Notes: generated by a model from the sequence alone, not told the origin. A DNA stretch of 64,000 nucleotides from Arachis hypogaea (GCF_003086295.3 NW_027255478.1:17951-81950); one strand, 5' to 3'. Shown: positions 1 to 13,249, counted from the first letter of the stretch. Numbers and translations are program-made.

Positions 1-2935
1 CTCTGGTTGACAATTTCTTGTCATGCCATTTCTTTGCCTTTTCCTTATAAATTTTTGCATTTTCAAAGGCATTGAGTCTGAACTCCTCTAGCTCATTTAG
101 CTGGAACAATCTTTTTTCACTAGCTAACTGAGCATCCATGTTTAGGAATCTGGTTGCCCAGTAGGCTTTATGTTCCAGTTCCACGGGCAGATGACAGGCC
201 TTCCCATACACCAGTTGGTATGGAGAGGTTCCTATGGGAGTCTTGAATGCTGTTCTGTATGCCCACAGAGCATCATCCAAGCTCTTTGCCCATTCCTTTC
301 TTCGGGCTATCACAGTCCGTTCCAGGATTTTCTTTAGTTCTCTATTAGAGACTTCAGCTTGCCCATTTGTCTGTGGATGATACGGAGTTGCCACTTTGTG
401 GCTAATTCCATATCTAACCATAACAGAGTATAGCTGTCTATTGCAGAAATGAGTGCCCCCGTCACTGATTAGTACTCTGGGAACACCAAACCTGCTGAAG
501 ATGTGTTTCTGGAGGAATTTCAGCACGGTCTTGGTATCATTAGTGGGTGTAGCAATTGCTTCTACCCACTTAGATACATAGTCCACTGCCACCAGAATGT
601 AAGTGTTTGAGTATGATGGTGGGAATGGCCCCATGAAGTCAATTCCCCAAACATCAAACAATTCTATCTCTAATATCCCTTGTTGAGGCATGGCATATCC
701 GTGAGGCAAGTTACCAGCTCTTTGGCAACTGTCACAGTTACGCACAAACTCTCGGGAATCTTTATAGAGAGTAGGCCAGTAGAAGCCACATTGGAGGACT
801 TTAGTGGCTGTTCGCTCACTTCCAAAATGTCCTCCATATTGTGATCCATGGCAATGCCATAGGATCCTTTGTGCTTCTTCTCTGGGTACACATCTGCGGA
901 TCACTCCGTCAGCACATCTCTTAAAGAGATATGGTTCATCCCAGAGGTAGTACTTGGCATCTGAAATTAATTTCTTCCTTTGCACGCTGCTGTACTCCTT
1001 GGGTATGAACCTCACAGCTTTATAATTTGCAATATCTGCAAACCATGGAGCTTCCTGAATGGCAAAGAGTTGCTCATCTGGGAAAGTCTCAGAGATCTCA
1101 GTAGAAGGGAGGGACGCCCCAGCTACTGGTTCTATCCGGGATAGATGATCAGCTACTTGGTTCTCTGTCCCTTTTCTGTCTCTTATTTCTATATCAAACT
1201 CTTGCAGAAGCAGCACCCATCTGATAAGCCTGGGTTTTGAATCCTGCTTTGTGAGTAAGTATTTAAGAGCAGCATGGTCAGTGTACACAACTACTTTGGA
1301 TCCCACTAGATAGGATCTAAACTTGTCAATGGCATAGACCACTGCAAGTAACTCTTTTTCTGTGGTTGTGTAATTCTTCTGTGCGTCATTTAGAACACGG
1401 CTGGCATAATAAATGACGTGCAGAAGCTTGTTATGCCTCTGTTCCAACACTGCACCAATGACATGGTCACTGGCATCACACATTAATTCAAATGGCAATG
1501 CCCAATCTGGTGCAGAGATAACTGGTGCTGTGACCAGCTTAGCTTTCAGGGTCTCAAACGCCTGCAGACACTGTGTGTCAAACACAAATGGTGTGTCAGC
1601 AGCTAGCAGGTTACTCAAAGGTTTTGCAATTTTTGAAAAATCCTTTATAAACCTTCTGTAGAATCCTGCATGCCCCAGAAAGCTTCTGATTGCCTTAACA
1701 TTGGCAGGTGGTGGTAATTTTTCAATTATCTCTACCTTTGCCTTATCCACCTCTATTCCCCTGCTTGAAATTTTGTGCCCAAGGACAATTCCTTCAGTCA
1801 CCATAAAGTGACATTTCTCCCAGTTTAAAACCAGATTAGTCTCTTGGCACCTTTTCAGGACAAGTGCTAGGTGGTTAAGACAGGAGCTGAATGAGTCTCC
1901 ATACACTGAGAAGTCATCCATGAAGACTTCCAGGAATTTCTCCACCATATCAGAGAAGATGGACAACATGCATCTCTGAAAGGTTGCAGGAGCATTACAC
2001 AGACCAAAAGGCATCCTTCTGTAGGCAAACACGCCAGAAGGGCAAGTAAATGCTGTTTTCTCTTGGTCCTGAGGATCTACTGCAATTTGGTTGTAACCTG
2101 AATAGCCATCCAAAAAGCAGTAATAATCATGACCAGCTAGTCTTTCTAGCATTTGGTCTATGAATGGTAAAGGAAAATGATCCTTTCTGGTGGCTGTATT
2201 GAGCCTTCTGTAGTCAATACACATGCGCCACCCTGTGACTGTCCTTGTAGGAACCAGTTCATTTTTTTCATTATGAACCACTGTCATGCCTCCCTTTTTG
2301 GGAACAACTTGGACAGGGCTCACCCAGGGGCTATCAGAAATAGGATAAATAATCCCAGCCTCTAGTAATTTAGTGACCTCTTTCTGCACCACCTCCTTCA
2401 TGGCTGGATTTAGCCTCCTCTGTGGTTGGACCACTGGTTTAGCATTATCCTCCAACAGGATTTTGTGCATGCATCTAGCTGGGCTAATGCCTTTAAGGTC
2501 ACTTATGGACCACCCAAGAGCTGTCTTGTGTGTCCTTAGCACTTGAATCAGTGCTTCCTCTTCCTGTGGATTTAAAGCAGAGCTTATAATCACTGGAAAA
2601 GTGTCACCCTCTCCCAGAAATACATACTTCAGGGATGGTGGTAGTGGTTTGAGTTCAGGCTTGGGAGGTTTATCCTCCTCCTGAGGAATTTTCGATAATT
2701 CCTTTGTTTCCTCTGGTTCTTCTTGATCAGGTTGAGCATCCTTGAAGATGTCTTCAAGCTCTGATTCTAGGCTTTCAGCCATATTGATCTCTTCTACCAG
2801 AGAGTCAATAATGTCAGCGCCCATGCAGTCATTTGGTGTGTCTGGATGCTGCATGGCTTTTACAGCATTTAACTTGAACTCATCCTCATTGACTCTCAAG
2901 GTTACTTCCCCTTTTTGTACATCAATGAGAGTTCG
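1..2935 (-). CDS. Ty3/gypsy (Athila-like) pol, partial, uninterrupted reading frame (element A)
   Basis: Reading the minus strand from 2935 down to 1 gives about 978 codons with no stop; the frame leaves the window still open, so it has no stop here. It starts inside the end of the protease ([11 protein letters not shown]), then a variable acidic linker, reverse transcriptase with [10 protein letters not shown] and the catalytic FMDD box near 1912-1924, RNase H ([22 protein letters not shown]), the integrase HHCC finger ([15 protein letters not shown] ... CDSCQR), and the integrase D, D, E residues (DFMGPFP, SDGGTHF, AEVSNRE). The order RT-RNase H-integrase makes it Ty3/gypsy. It is about as similar to the pols at 42076 and 61132 as they are to each other. 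Gag, the protease active site and the leader are missing because homology stops sharply at 2935, where mitochondrial-type DNA begins. It is the least damaged pol in the window. Confidence 0.93.
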
Positions 2936-5900
2936 TCAAGTACTTAGAAGATGTCCCTATGGGGTTGTAAGATGAAAGATGTGGTGCGGGAATTAGCTTA
3001 TATACAGAAATTTCAAATCCAATCTTTCTAAAGAATCGCCATCCCACGGTCTCACCTGCGGCATTACCATATATACGCTTCGGGATACCCGAGACCAGGT
3101 TTAGCGAAGCCTAGTGAGTGTAGCCTTCCAGCCTGCACGAAGAGCGAAGTGCTAAGCTTTATAAATAGCTTACTTGATAAAGTCAAGTACTCATTGCATG
3201 TGTTATGCTTAACACATGTTGGTCGTTTAGTCGAGACAGGTGTAGAGGTTTTTTAACCAGGAAAGACATCCCAGGGAACAGGCAAGATTAGTGGCCTTTA
3301 AGAGGACAAGACTAGCTACTTTCGAACTGTTTCCCATCCGGGTAACAAGTCAGAGTTCAGGCTTCAAAGGCTGGTCCAATCTGCAATGAGAATTGAAGCG
3401 ACCGGTGCATTTCGATGGAAATCCCACCGCTGCCCGATCTCAAGAGAATCGAAACTCCTTGTTTCGCGTGTAAGGAGAGAAAAAATGAATGGGGTGGAAG
3501 GTTGCCAAACAAATAGGATCAAATCCTACCCCGCCTTCAGTCGATGGGCGCCCCGACCGCTGCTTGGGGTGGCGTAGCATAAGTAGTTTCCTGAAAAGGG
3601 TTGAGCGGTTCTCGAGGATCTGCCACCTAGAGGACTGAAATGTTTTGAGTAGTAGACGATTTGATAGGATTTTTTGCTCCAAAGGTGGGCATAACGAGGC
3701 TCACTAGCGGTTGTTTAGGTGCCGTAGACTGCTTTTCAAAGTCTCCATAACAGGGTTTGATCATAAGGAGGAGAAGGCTGATTCAAGTTAGCTTAGAAGT
3801 AATCGGATTGACTGCCCGTGGGTATATCTTAGACTATTGATTGACTTCCTGAAAAGATGAAAACGGTTGTCTCCTTGTTCGATTCTGAATGCCTCTTCCT
3901 CAGCGAACATCTCTTGGACTAACTCGCCAAGGGCTGAATTAGAAAAGGAAGGAAAGGCTTCGTGCCCCAGGCTGTCTTTCTTAATGGCAGCGATTGCAAT
4001 TTCTTATTATAATATAGGCTATTTGCCTTGCTATTCCTCCCTCTCCCGTTGGATGCTCATCTTTCTAGGTTCAGCCTTAGATTCAATCCCGTTGATTGAT
4101 CTTTCTCCTTAGTTTATTAGCTTAGCCCCGCTAATCCTCCCTTTAGTGATATCATATTCTCTCAGAAAAATCCTTTACATCCTCTTTCCTGAAGCACGTT
4201 CTTTTCCTCAGGTAATCAATCCTCCTTTAGGGCGGAATGACTCTCTCTCGTCCTGTTGGTAAGGAGAGCAGGCTGTCTTCCCATTCCCCTATCATCTTAG
4301 TCAGCGGAGATGCTTTCGATTCCATCCTAGCTGTCTCAGCCCAGTCTCGGTTCAATCAGTGCGCTATCAGTCCAGTACCATTAGCTCTCCAAGGATAACA
4401 ATCCATTCTTTCCAGGGAAGGAAAGGAGGCAAAACAGTACATATGCGATGGTTGTTAGACTATTCCCATTCTAACTAGAAGCTAAGAAAAGAACGAGAGA
4501 CCCACGACTCTAAAAGCAATCAGGATATAAGGTCTAGAATCTTATACCATGTGCTTTCCTGAGTCAATAAGGAAGGGGACCTTTTCATACATCAGGAAGC
4601 TAGGGAACGGAACTTCCTTCTAGCCTACCGTCTATCACTACCTTAACTTACTTTTCAGATTCACCCGAGCCGAGGAGAACTCGGATTGAAGACTGTGCAG
4701 TGCTTTCCTCTGTTAGTTGTGCTAGGCTGTCTGCGTAATGAACTACTGATCTAGAAATTCGAAGAGGCAGGAGCTTTTATCTTCCTCATGACTTGTTAGC
4801 CGACATTGAATAAGTCAGGAAGAGAGGGCAGAAGAAGAGAAACTGGCTTCTCCTGTGTACTTATATAGAAGACTCATATTCTTTATACGACGATTCATTT
4901 AAGCAGGCTTTAAAGCTTTAAGAGCTAGGCCTTGAGCCTTTACCTACCTAAAGAAATTCCCTTGTGCCGGATCGATCCTTTCTCTTCCCTCTCCTTCTAC
5001 TGCTGTGAGTGCTGACTATCTTCCGAATGTTGCTGCCCTTCTGCTGCCGCCTATGGTGCTGGTAGGCCATCATTTGTGTGTGGTTTTGACGCGGATCTAG
5101 TCTGGGAACTTATGCCGGCTTAGTCAGTCTGAAGCTGCCCTCAGCTCTTGTTTAGGTGTGATGAGCTACCCGGGCATTCTATCTAATCTCGTAGTGGAAA
5201 GGCAACTGTTTGCTTCGAAATAGTCTTGCTTGCGGTTCGTGACCTAAGCGACCACGGGTTTGAATATAGCTGTGAAAGGTATGCCCAGATACGGGAACAG
5301 CTGATTCAAGTGCATCTTTTTTTCTCTTCTATAGAGAAAAAAAATGATTGACCTGCCTTATAATATAATGAGTACCTAACTTCCTTTCCTTACTACGATC
5401 TGCCCAAAGAACTTCTCTTCCTCTTTAAGGTAAGGCTATTCGGAGATAGAGAGAAAGTCCTCTTCAAGCCCTTGTTCCAGCTTAGAGGGAAAAGCACCGC
5501 ACTCTAAGGGACGAAGTGAAAAGGAAGAGAAAGAGAAAAAGAGAAGGACTTGTCCTCATGGTCTCCTAAGGGTCTTGCCCTAGGCATAACCAATAGACAA
5601 AGAGTTCTAACTATCGAATCAAAGCAAAGAGGAACGGAGCCGCTTTCCCCAGTTGACGAGAGAAAGAAAGGAAATGAGCCCACCTATCTGAAGCTGAAGG
5701 AATGAAAGCATTAGAGTGAAGATCCCCTGCTTAACCTGAAACCTCTCAAGCCAGGGAAAGATTGACCATCGGGTTCATTTCCGAGTCAGGACAGAAAGAG
5801 GCCAAGAGTTACTACTCGATAGAAAAAGACCAATTGAATAAGGGAAGTGACTAGCCTTCTTTCTTAGGTCAAGGAAGGAAAGCAAAGTATAACTAGCGTA

Positions 5901-8335
5901 GCGGGACATGACAGCGGTTGGGGCGAGGGAAAGGCTATCAGACATCAATCCAATGAACAGACAAAGCGGCTTGGCCGAAGGGTCAGGAAGAGAGAACGAC
6001 TAGACTTTCTGAGTTAGAATATTAGGAACCTTACACCCACCCATATGAAAGAAAGCAGCCAAAAAGCAAGCCCACGGAGCGGTAGAAAGAACAGCCAGTG
6101 TCCGAGAGATGACTTCTGTTGAACTCTTCCTTTACATGAAGGGAATGAATGCCTTAATGGAATTGAATCCGGGATCCAAGTATATTAGGTTAAGGCAAGC
6201 ATGAGTTCAACCCTTTTCTCATCGGGCCAGGATCGATAGCCGTTCGACCTGGGGGAAGTGCGGTCAGATTCAGAATCCCCAATGTCTTGGTCTTTACCTT
6301 CGCTTCGAGGGACAAGCACCGCATCTAATTGAATTGATTCACCGGATCTTCCATCTACGAAAATGGAAGAGATGGATTTGAAGGTCGGCTTCATGAAAGC
6401 AATAAAGTTTAGCGAAAATAGAGATGGAAGGAGATGGATTTTGCCCAGCCGTTGTAAGATCAATTCCCATTCATTCTTCTTTAATGGAATAGGGAACGGG
6501 CAGAGCTGCGGCTATCAGGAATGGGCGATAGCCTATGACTAAAAGTGCCGACTATCTATGAATGACCAGGATCGGAATGCCAATCGACGAGATGAGCCTA
6601 CGAAAGATTTCAAGTGAAGACTGGCCTCCTCACTTACGCAACGAAATTGAGTTGATGGAGTAGCCAGTGCCCTTGAGTTATTCTATTCGGTATCGCCTTC
6701 TCTCATCGTTCAAGGCGCCGCAAGGCACTCGACTAGAAAGAGTGGATGTTAGGCACGCAGGGAAGACTCTGACTATGTGCTGGCCCTATCGAACCAGTCA
6801 CTTCATACCTTAGACGGTTTAGGCTTTAGATTCGAGAGTTGGGATTGAGCTTTCCCCCATAGGGAAAATAGACTGATTGAGTGAAGAGCCGCATCTATCC
6901 CACTCTGTGTCCCTTTACTTTCTCTGTGGTTCGCTTTCCCTTCCTTTCTGTGGTAGCTAGGAGCTCTACTAGGTTTGACCTTGGGATATTGACTTATTCA
7001 ATTAAAGAAAGAATGACGTTGGTAGACTAACTAGAAGTAGTAGGAGTTCTGGGCTATCTTACTAGAAGTCTCCCTTAGGGTCATTTCTCTAGTGCCAGTA
7101 CCCTTTCCATTAGAGTTAGGCCTAGGCCTGATCCTTTACCTGCGAGCCTACTTCGCCCAGCCAGTACCAGTCAGAAATGCCAAGTTTAAGAAGAAAAGCC
7201 TGAACAGGTAAACTCCTTTACAACCTATATAGATTGACTTCTGAGAGTGGAGATACTAATAGCAGGAAGAAAGAGGCCACCGGAGGCACGCATAACCGAA
7301 TTCGAAGAGTCATTACGATGTCTACTATGTCTTTCATGCTTTCTAATTATAGGGAGTCTCATACCAGGAATAAGAAGAAGATGAGACTGCTAGTATGTAA
7401 CGAAATGGAAAGACTTTTCCTATACTTAAAAGATAGGGAACTCCCATTGCTTGCTTGTCAGGCTAGATTCAATCCGATCTTGTTTGACTGCTTATATACA
7501 AAAGAGGTTAACCCTTCCAAAGAGCGCTATTCGATAATGCCTGTCTAGCAGGCTCCCGGCTAACCCAAGTGAACATTCACAAATCTGTCCTACATTCATC
7601 CTTGAAGGTACTCCTATATGAGCGGCTTAAGGAGATTTATGTCCTCCCTCAGCCTCCCCGCCCATTCCCGGAGATTAGTCACATTCCCTTATGCTTTCGG
7701 TGAAAGGCAATCTCCTTGCGAAGCTCGATAGCCTAAGGCTCAACCTCGCATCAAGGCATGTCACAGCAGGGTCTATCTTTATAAATAGTAAGGCTGGAGT
7801 GTCCCGGTGAATGCAACATTCGTGGACAAGTTTCCTTAGTAGGTGCTGCTTGAGTCGCCCTTGCCTCTTTTTCACCTTCTTTCAGAGACCGATTAGCACA
7901 AGAACGCCACCACAGGTTCAGGATTCCTTCCAAACCTCTTTCTTCTTCTCCTTCGGTCCCTCGATTCTTTTAGAATAGGGCTACGCTCACGTTTCACTAT
8001 GTGAAACTCATCCCTATTCCCTCATACTTGGAGTTAGTCTAATAGTCTTTTTTTTCGCTCGAAGAGCACAGATGCCTGTTCCGCTAAATAACCCTAACTC
8101 GTCGTCTTAATAACTCCGCCTTAATCTTTCTCTGCTGAAATGACTCTATAATTGCGATTTATCCTATATTAGAGAAAAAGGGCCTTTGAGATAGAAAACT
8201 TACCCATACTCTGCCTCACCCCCACTTACACATAGACGCCTCCAAGCTCATTGCGAGCTCACAGTAATGAAACCCCCTAAATAGGAAGAGGGCCCTTAGA
8301 CGGAAGATCTTCCGAAATGGAGCCCGGGTCAGTTT
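2936..8335. other. Mitochondrial-type non-coding stretch
   Basis: No gene recognised on either strand. Short open frames exist but none has a recognisable domain. The longest that looks at all gene-like ends at 7548; its first ATG is at 7318, giving about 76 codons of a basic, unrecognised protein. A perfect hairpin lies at 5317-5343. The first 250 bases look like plant mitochondrial spacer. Confidence 0.5.
5317..5343. repeat. Perfect 11-bp hairpin, T-rich arm / A-rich arm
   Basis: Seven T followed by CTCT (5317-5327), a five-base loop TCTAT, then AGAG and seven A (5333-5343). It could be a transcript-end stem-loop of the type found in plant mitochondria, but no gene lies next to it, so it may be chance. 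Confidence 0.4.
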
Positions 8336-8339
8336 CCCC

Positions 8340-8815
8340 CGCCAACGCCTGGTCGACCTCTCCTTCAGTAATGAAAGCATCCATGAGTTGTGTCCTTGGT
8401 CAGCAAGCCATTTACTAGACTCAGCACTCAGCAAGAAGTTCACTGATTATGAGAAAAGGTATATGGTTCTAGAAAAGACCTGTTGTGCTCTTACATGGGC
8501 CTACGCCACTACATGTTGAACTATACGACCATGCGGATGGACCCGCTGAAGTATCTAGCCAGCCCGTGAGGGAAGGTGGCAGATGATACTATCAGAGTTC
8601 GTACGTCACCCAGAAGCTCTAAATGAGTAAGACAAGGGGCAGGCAATAGCAGACCACCTGCGGATCATCCCGTGCCTTACTATTAGCTTTATTTTTGGAC
8701 GAAGCTATTCATTGGCAAATCTTCTTTGATGGAGAACGGAAATGGAGTTGGAGCAGCCCCTTTCTACATGCTATCTTAAAGCTTTCCCATAGCTGTCAAG
8801 TATCTGTTCTTTCAC
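8340..8815 (+). pseudogene. Ty3/gypsy RNase H relic inside the mitochondrial block
   Basis: Broken plus-strand frames contain the run KFTDYEKRYMVLEKTCCAL, followed by HYMLNY, RMDPLKYL, and further on WQIFFDG and NGNGVGAAPFYML. This is the end of RT plus RNase H and the start of a second RNase H-like domain, an arrangement known from the Tat/Ogre side of plant Ty3/gypsy. There are several frameshifts and stops. The relic is not closely similar to the elements that flank the block, so it probably entered the mitochondrial genome long ago and came here with it. Confidence 0.7.
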
Positions 8816-9969
8816 CGAACCGACTGACTTCTCTCGATTGACTATCTTGATGCGGAGGGGCCGGAACCCGCTTCTTCCAGAACCAAGATCTTCCCTTTCT
8901 CACAGAGCAGGCCTTTCAGTGCTTTCTAGCAGCCGTGGGAGCCTTTGGCTTAGCCACGCGTACCGACAAAAGAATTCTTCACCCAGCAAAACTCTAGCTA
9001 TTGACTTGGATGTGTCCTCAGTCCCATTTTGATACAAATGTGAAACGAAAGTTTTCATGATCTTGATGTATGCTTCCGCCTTCAAAATGAAGTGAAAACG
9101 TGAATCTACGAGCGTAGGATAAGATAGCCAGCCACAGGTTCCCCTACAAACTATTCGAGCTATAATTTCTTATTGTTCTGATCCAGTTCGCCTTACTCTA
9201 GTTACCTAAACCGCTTATCAATGGGTATTAGGCATATGCATTTTCATCTTCGATTCCACCCTGTTGACATGTAGGGCATACTTTTCTTTGCTTCCTTCCT
9301 ACTACTAAGCTGCTTTCTTTCTTTATAGGCTAAAGCCTCCTATCTACGGTAGCTGACGCAGCAAGACCCGAGGAATCGGATACGGATCTTTTTCAGTCTC
9401 TTTCGCTGGGGCAAAGCAAAGAGGGAGGCCCTTAGACAAATGGGCTTTCGGAAGAAGGCGTCGTCCGCTGATGATCTTGAGGTTGGGAGGCGGGTCAGGG
9501 GGAGAATGCTTGTGGATAGCCCGCGAATACTCCTTACTTAGGCTTTCCCCCCGGAAGAGCTGATGCTACTTACTAAGAGACTTCCTTTAGTGAGGAGAGA
9601 ACTATAGGCTTTAGCCCAAAGACAGAGTCAGGGATTTCTTAACAATCTAGTCCCTCCTGAAATAAGACAACACAGGGGGTGGAGTGAGCCTAGAGTAGAA
9701 TAAGACTCCCTCAGAGACTCTCAACTCATACCAGGGCAGGCAGGGAAAGACTGAGACTACCGATACCGAGCCGGGGTTGATGAAAGATCACAGGATAGAG
9801 ACCCTACGGTTGGTCTCTATGCCTGCTTCACTTCGTAGCATTAAGGGGACAGTGCAATGAGGGAAATCGACTAGGAACGCGATGTCTTCCCATAAAATGA
9901 AGAGTGGAGGGGACTTTGCCCTTTTCGATGGGGTCAAGCTTCTTGTATCGGGTGAAGAGAAGGGGGTGG
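8816..9969. other. Mitochondrial-type spacer
   Basis: Nothing recognised apart from short random open frames. It ends at the 3' side of the minus-strand trnI. Confidence 0.45.
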
Positions 9970-10043
9970 TAGGCTTAGTAGGGCTCGAACCTACAATATC
10001 ACCGTTATGAGCGGTACGTTTCAACCAATTAAACTATAAGCCC
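9970..10043 (-). tRNA. trnI-CAU: tRNA-Ile(CAU), plant mitochondrial type
   Basis: Read on the minus strand this folds as a full cloverleaf of 74 nt: acceptor GGGCTTA paired with TAAGCCT, D stem GTTT/AAAC, anticodon stem around the loop CTCATAA (anticodon CAT), and a T arm with GGTTCGAGCCC. In plants the mitochondrial gene of this shape encodes the isoleucine tRNA whose CAU anticodon is changed to lysidine-AU. It differs clearly from the plastid trnI-CAU I know, so it marks the block as mitochondrial. The gene is structurally intact here, but in the nucleus it would lack its processing enzymes' normal compartment; expression is unknown. A Met identity cannot be excluded from anticodon alone. 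Confidence 0.88.
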
Positions 10044-12635
10044 CTACGGATCTCTACATGCAATTCGCTCACTTCGGGAAGAGGGAGGGAGGAGGCCTTT
10101 GCTCTATCTGCTTCTTCCTCTTCCCAGGAATGAACAATTGGATAAAAAAATGATTTTCTTCTTTGTTTGTATTTATATTATATATAATAAAATAAAGATT
10201 AAGCAAGCGGCCCTTTCGTGACCCGCCGGTACGCTTTCCGGCTCGCAACGACTCAAACGGGCGGGGGCTATCTATTTGCTTGCAATGCGGGCTGTTCGCC
10301 TTTCGGAAAGGGTTCGCCTATTTGATTCAAAAGGCGCTACTAAACTACTAAAGTACAGCTAGTGTAGAATGCCGTTCACCCCGAAATCCCTTCTTCTTCA
10401 AGAGCTCCCTATTCTCTAGCAGCCCCTTCTTTCACAGCTCCTTCTCAAGCACTTGCCATTGTCTGGAAATTTGCCTTGCCCCATTCCCTTTTCTTGTTGG
10501 AGGGGCGCATCAATTCCTTGCCTTTGCTCTCATTGCTGCTTGAAGTCCAGTCTTTTTTTTAAGTGAAATCCCAAAAATGGAAAGAGTCATTGTCGGGATG
10601 GAAAGCTACTCTTCAACCACTTATTTTAGCGCTATGCACCTAAGCTCAGTCTTTCTGGCAGCTATCTTGCTAAAAAGTTCCTTTTTCTTCTCTCTTTATG
10701 CTCGAAATCGTACTCATTCGACATCTAATTCCATGGGCTGGGCATAACCTCTTTAGCTCATTTTTATCTTTCTTTGACTTTGAGGAAGATCCCACGAATC
10801 GTCTTCTATCGACATCGTCTGCTTACTCTTATCGTACGCTCTACCCAACCCAAATCGTCTGGTACTTTGTCCGCTCTCCCTTTCCTGGTGAAGGAGAGAG
10901 AGTTTTACAAGCTGATGCAGCTAAGAAAGTCTCGTTGAAAGCAGGCCCTTAAGACTGACTGCGACTTTGACGACTATTTGAACTAGTTTCAAAGGCTTGA
11001 TGGACCTTTGGGAGTGAATCTGGCTAGGGCGCCCTCGTAAGGCGTAGGGTAGGGATTTGAAATCGTAGCGTAGGCGAAACCTGGCAGCCCGCCCAGAGTT
11101 TGACCTTATCCGGTCCTGGAAGGAAAGCGACTCTTTTCTTTTTCACCAGGAACATGAACGGCATTCGTCAGACTTGAGCAGTAGGTTTCGACTCGGTCAG
11201 CTGTAAGGATGAAGATTGACTTCAGCTAAAGAGAATGAATTGACTTCGGGTTCACACCGATCAACGAAAATAAATAAAGAAATGACATATATAAGAAGAA
11301 AAATCTTTCAGTAGGCTAATCTTGACAGTTTCCATTTTCTATTGAGAAAGCGGCAGGCCCCAAGAGCACTCCAATAAGTGCACCGAAAGGGCTGCCGTCC
11401 GATGGGTACACTATCGACAGGTGTGTCTGGTCTAGTCTAGTGACTCTCTTCCTACCGCTAGGAGTGAAAGACCCTATTTCACGCCTATAGACGAAATCTG
11501 TCATACCCACTCACATTCTTTCTAGTGAATAAGCAGCGCCGGGCTTGGTATGGATACGTATCATCAAAGCTTCGTTTCCTTTGTTCGCCCCGTTCTAGTT
11601 CCCTTTTTTGGCTTTATTTTAGCCCACATTGATCAATAAGAATAGCAGTCGTATAGGTTAGCGCTTCCTTGCTTGCATCCTTTCCTCTCTTTCTTAATGA
11701 AATAGATATAGATGTCTCGACTGCCGAATCCGTATCCTGCAAACAACTCGATTCTGTTGATTTACTGTCCATTTGTCCTTCAACCGGATTAATGGTCAAC
11801 GACTTTGACAGCCTTTCCTTCACACAAGGTTTTGAATCCCGCTTAGGACAGAAAGGGGGAGTAGCGAGATTACGATTCCTTCGTGGGAAATCAACGAAGC
11901 TTACTGCCCAACCTGCGCTCCTGCAGCTTTTTTGTTAAGGCCCCAGCTCTTAGCCCGGTTCTTCTCCACCAGCTGCCTTTATCAGCTGCTATGGTTCCCT
12001 TCCCGAATGCGAATCTCTATCTCTTTGCGGCTACAGCCTATTCTAGCCTATTCTAATAGGACCCATATTCAATTTCTTAAGTGACTTCTGAACACTAGCT
12101 AGCTCTGGACCTACCTATCTTAGCCATGAGCTATCACCAAGCTGAGTTGAAAGAAAAGTGAAAACATGCCTTAAAAACTTATCTATATCTAAACGCGCCC
12201 GGTTTAATGAGAAAGAAGCTAGATCATGCCTATGTGGATGACTTGAATAGTCGGGTTCAAGCCCAGCAGGAGTGCATCCAGGCCAGGTTATTCGCAGGGA
12301 ATATCAAAGACTTTAGGAGGAGTTGGTTGAGGGCCTATATTTCTTAAATAGAGTGACTGGCCCCTAAAGGGCGGAATTCCTTTACTTCTATCTCTGTTGG
12401 TTGGCGATTTGCCTTTGAGCGAGTAAATCCTATCAGCCTGTCAGCTCAGCCAGTGAAGTAACTTCCGTTCTTGGTTCACTTTACGATGTAAAAGTCTATC
12501 TTCTTTTTATTTTAGTTCTTTCCTTCCACCCCCTATGATAAAGCTTTGAAAAACTGCCCTTTCGTAGTCAGAATTTCGTGGAAAGAATGTTCGAGGGAAG
12601 ATTCTTTAACGTTCGTGGCAGTGAAGTAATGAATA
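10044..12635. other. Mitochondrial-type spacer upstream of trnI
   Basis: An AT-rich tract at about 10138-10200 lies upstream of the minus-strand trnI and could hold its promoter, though no consensus was identified. A 45-codon ATG-started frame (12209-12346, MRKKLDHAYVDDLNSR...) is open but unrecognised. Nothing else was found. Confidence 0.4.
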
Positions 12636-12650
12636 TTATTATTATTATTA
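12636..12650. repeat. (ATT)5 microsatellite
   Basis: Five perfect ATT units in the mitochondrial-type block. Confidence 0.9.
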
Positions 12651-12950
12651 ACTCTTTTTAAGGAGTGAAGCGCGTTTCTAATGTAAGCAAAGACTCTTTA
12701 TTACGGTCTCCGGAGAGAGGTCTGAGAAAGATCACCCCTGCGCGGGGACCTAAGCCCGGAATTCCATTGAGGAAGATGAAGAGTCTTTCGATTCCTACAT
12801 CTTCCCCCCAATCGTTAGTAGATATTATGGGCCTTTGAATTCCTTGCATATGGATGGGAACATGCCTTCTGTTAACCTCCCCTCCGGAACTTATTCAACC
12901 AATTAGTCAATCCTTTCACTCTGCCTCTTTCGCCTTTTTCTTTCTCTGGG

Positions 12951-13184
12951 TTGGGACTTGCGATTGATTCGCCGAGCGGGAGTGACATGACTTTGGCTAT
13001 CTATGATGGTTCGGGAGTTTTTGAAGCAAGCAGTAGTAATAGTGCTGGTGAGCAGGAGTCAAGTAATCCGAACGTTGCAGTCTTTTTAGTTAGTGCTTTG
13101 GAAGTTTCCATGCAAATGGATCTTTCAGTGCCCGGTTTCCACAATGCATTGCCCTTCATAGCTGCATTAGGAGACATTAGATAG
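12951..13184 (+). CDS. Unrecognised 77-codon open frame
   Basis: An acidic, Ser-rich frame (SGSDMTLAIYDGSGVFEASS...) with no motif I can assign and no ATG at its start, beginning instead at a TTG. It lies just upstream of a Ty3/gypsy protease-region relic in the same strand and could be decayed Gag-Pol linker from that element. It is unlikely to be a working gene. Confidence 0.2.
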   Translation: MGLAIDSPSGSDMTLAIYDGSGVFEASSSNSAGEQESSNPNVAVFLVSALEVSMQMDLSVPGFHNALPFIAALGDIR

Positions 13185-13249
13185 ACTAAGAGAGTCAGCT
13201 AGGTAGTACACAATGAGGATTCCCCGCCTTGCTCACAGTATATGACGCG

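Noticed and set aside
12261..12275. GGTTCAAGCCC as the T arm of another tRNA
   Set aside because: The flanking bases do not pair as a T stem and no acceptor stem can be drawn.
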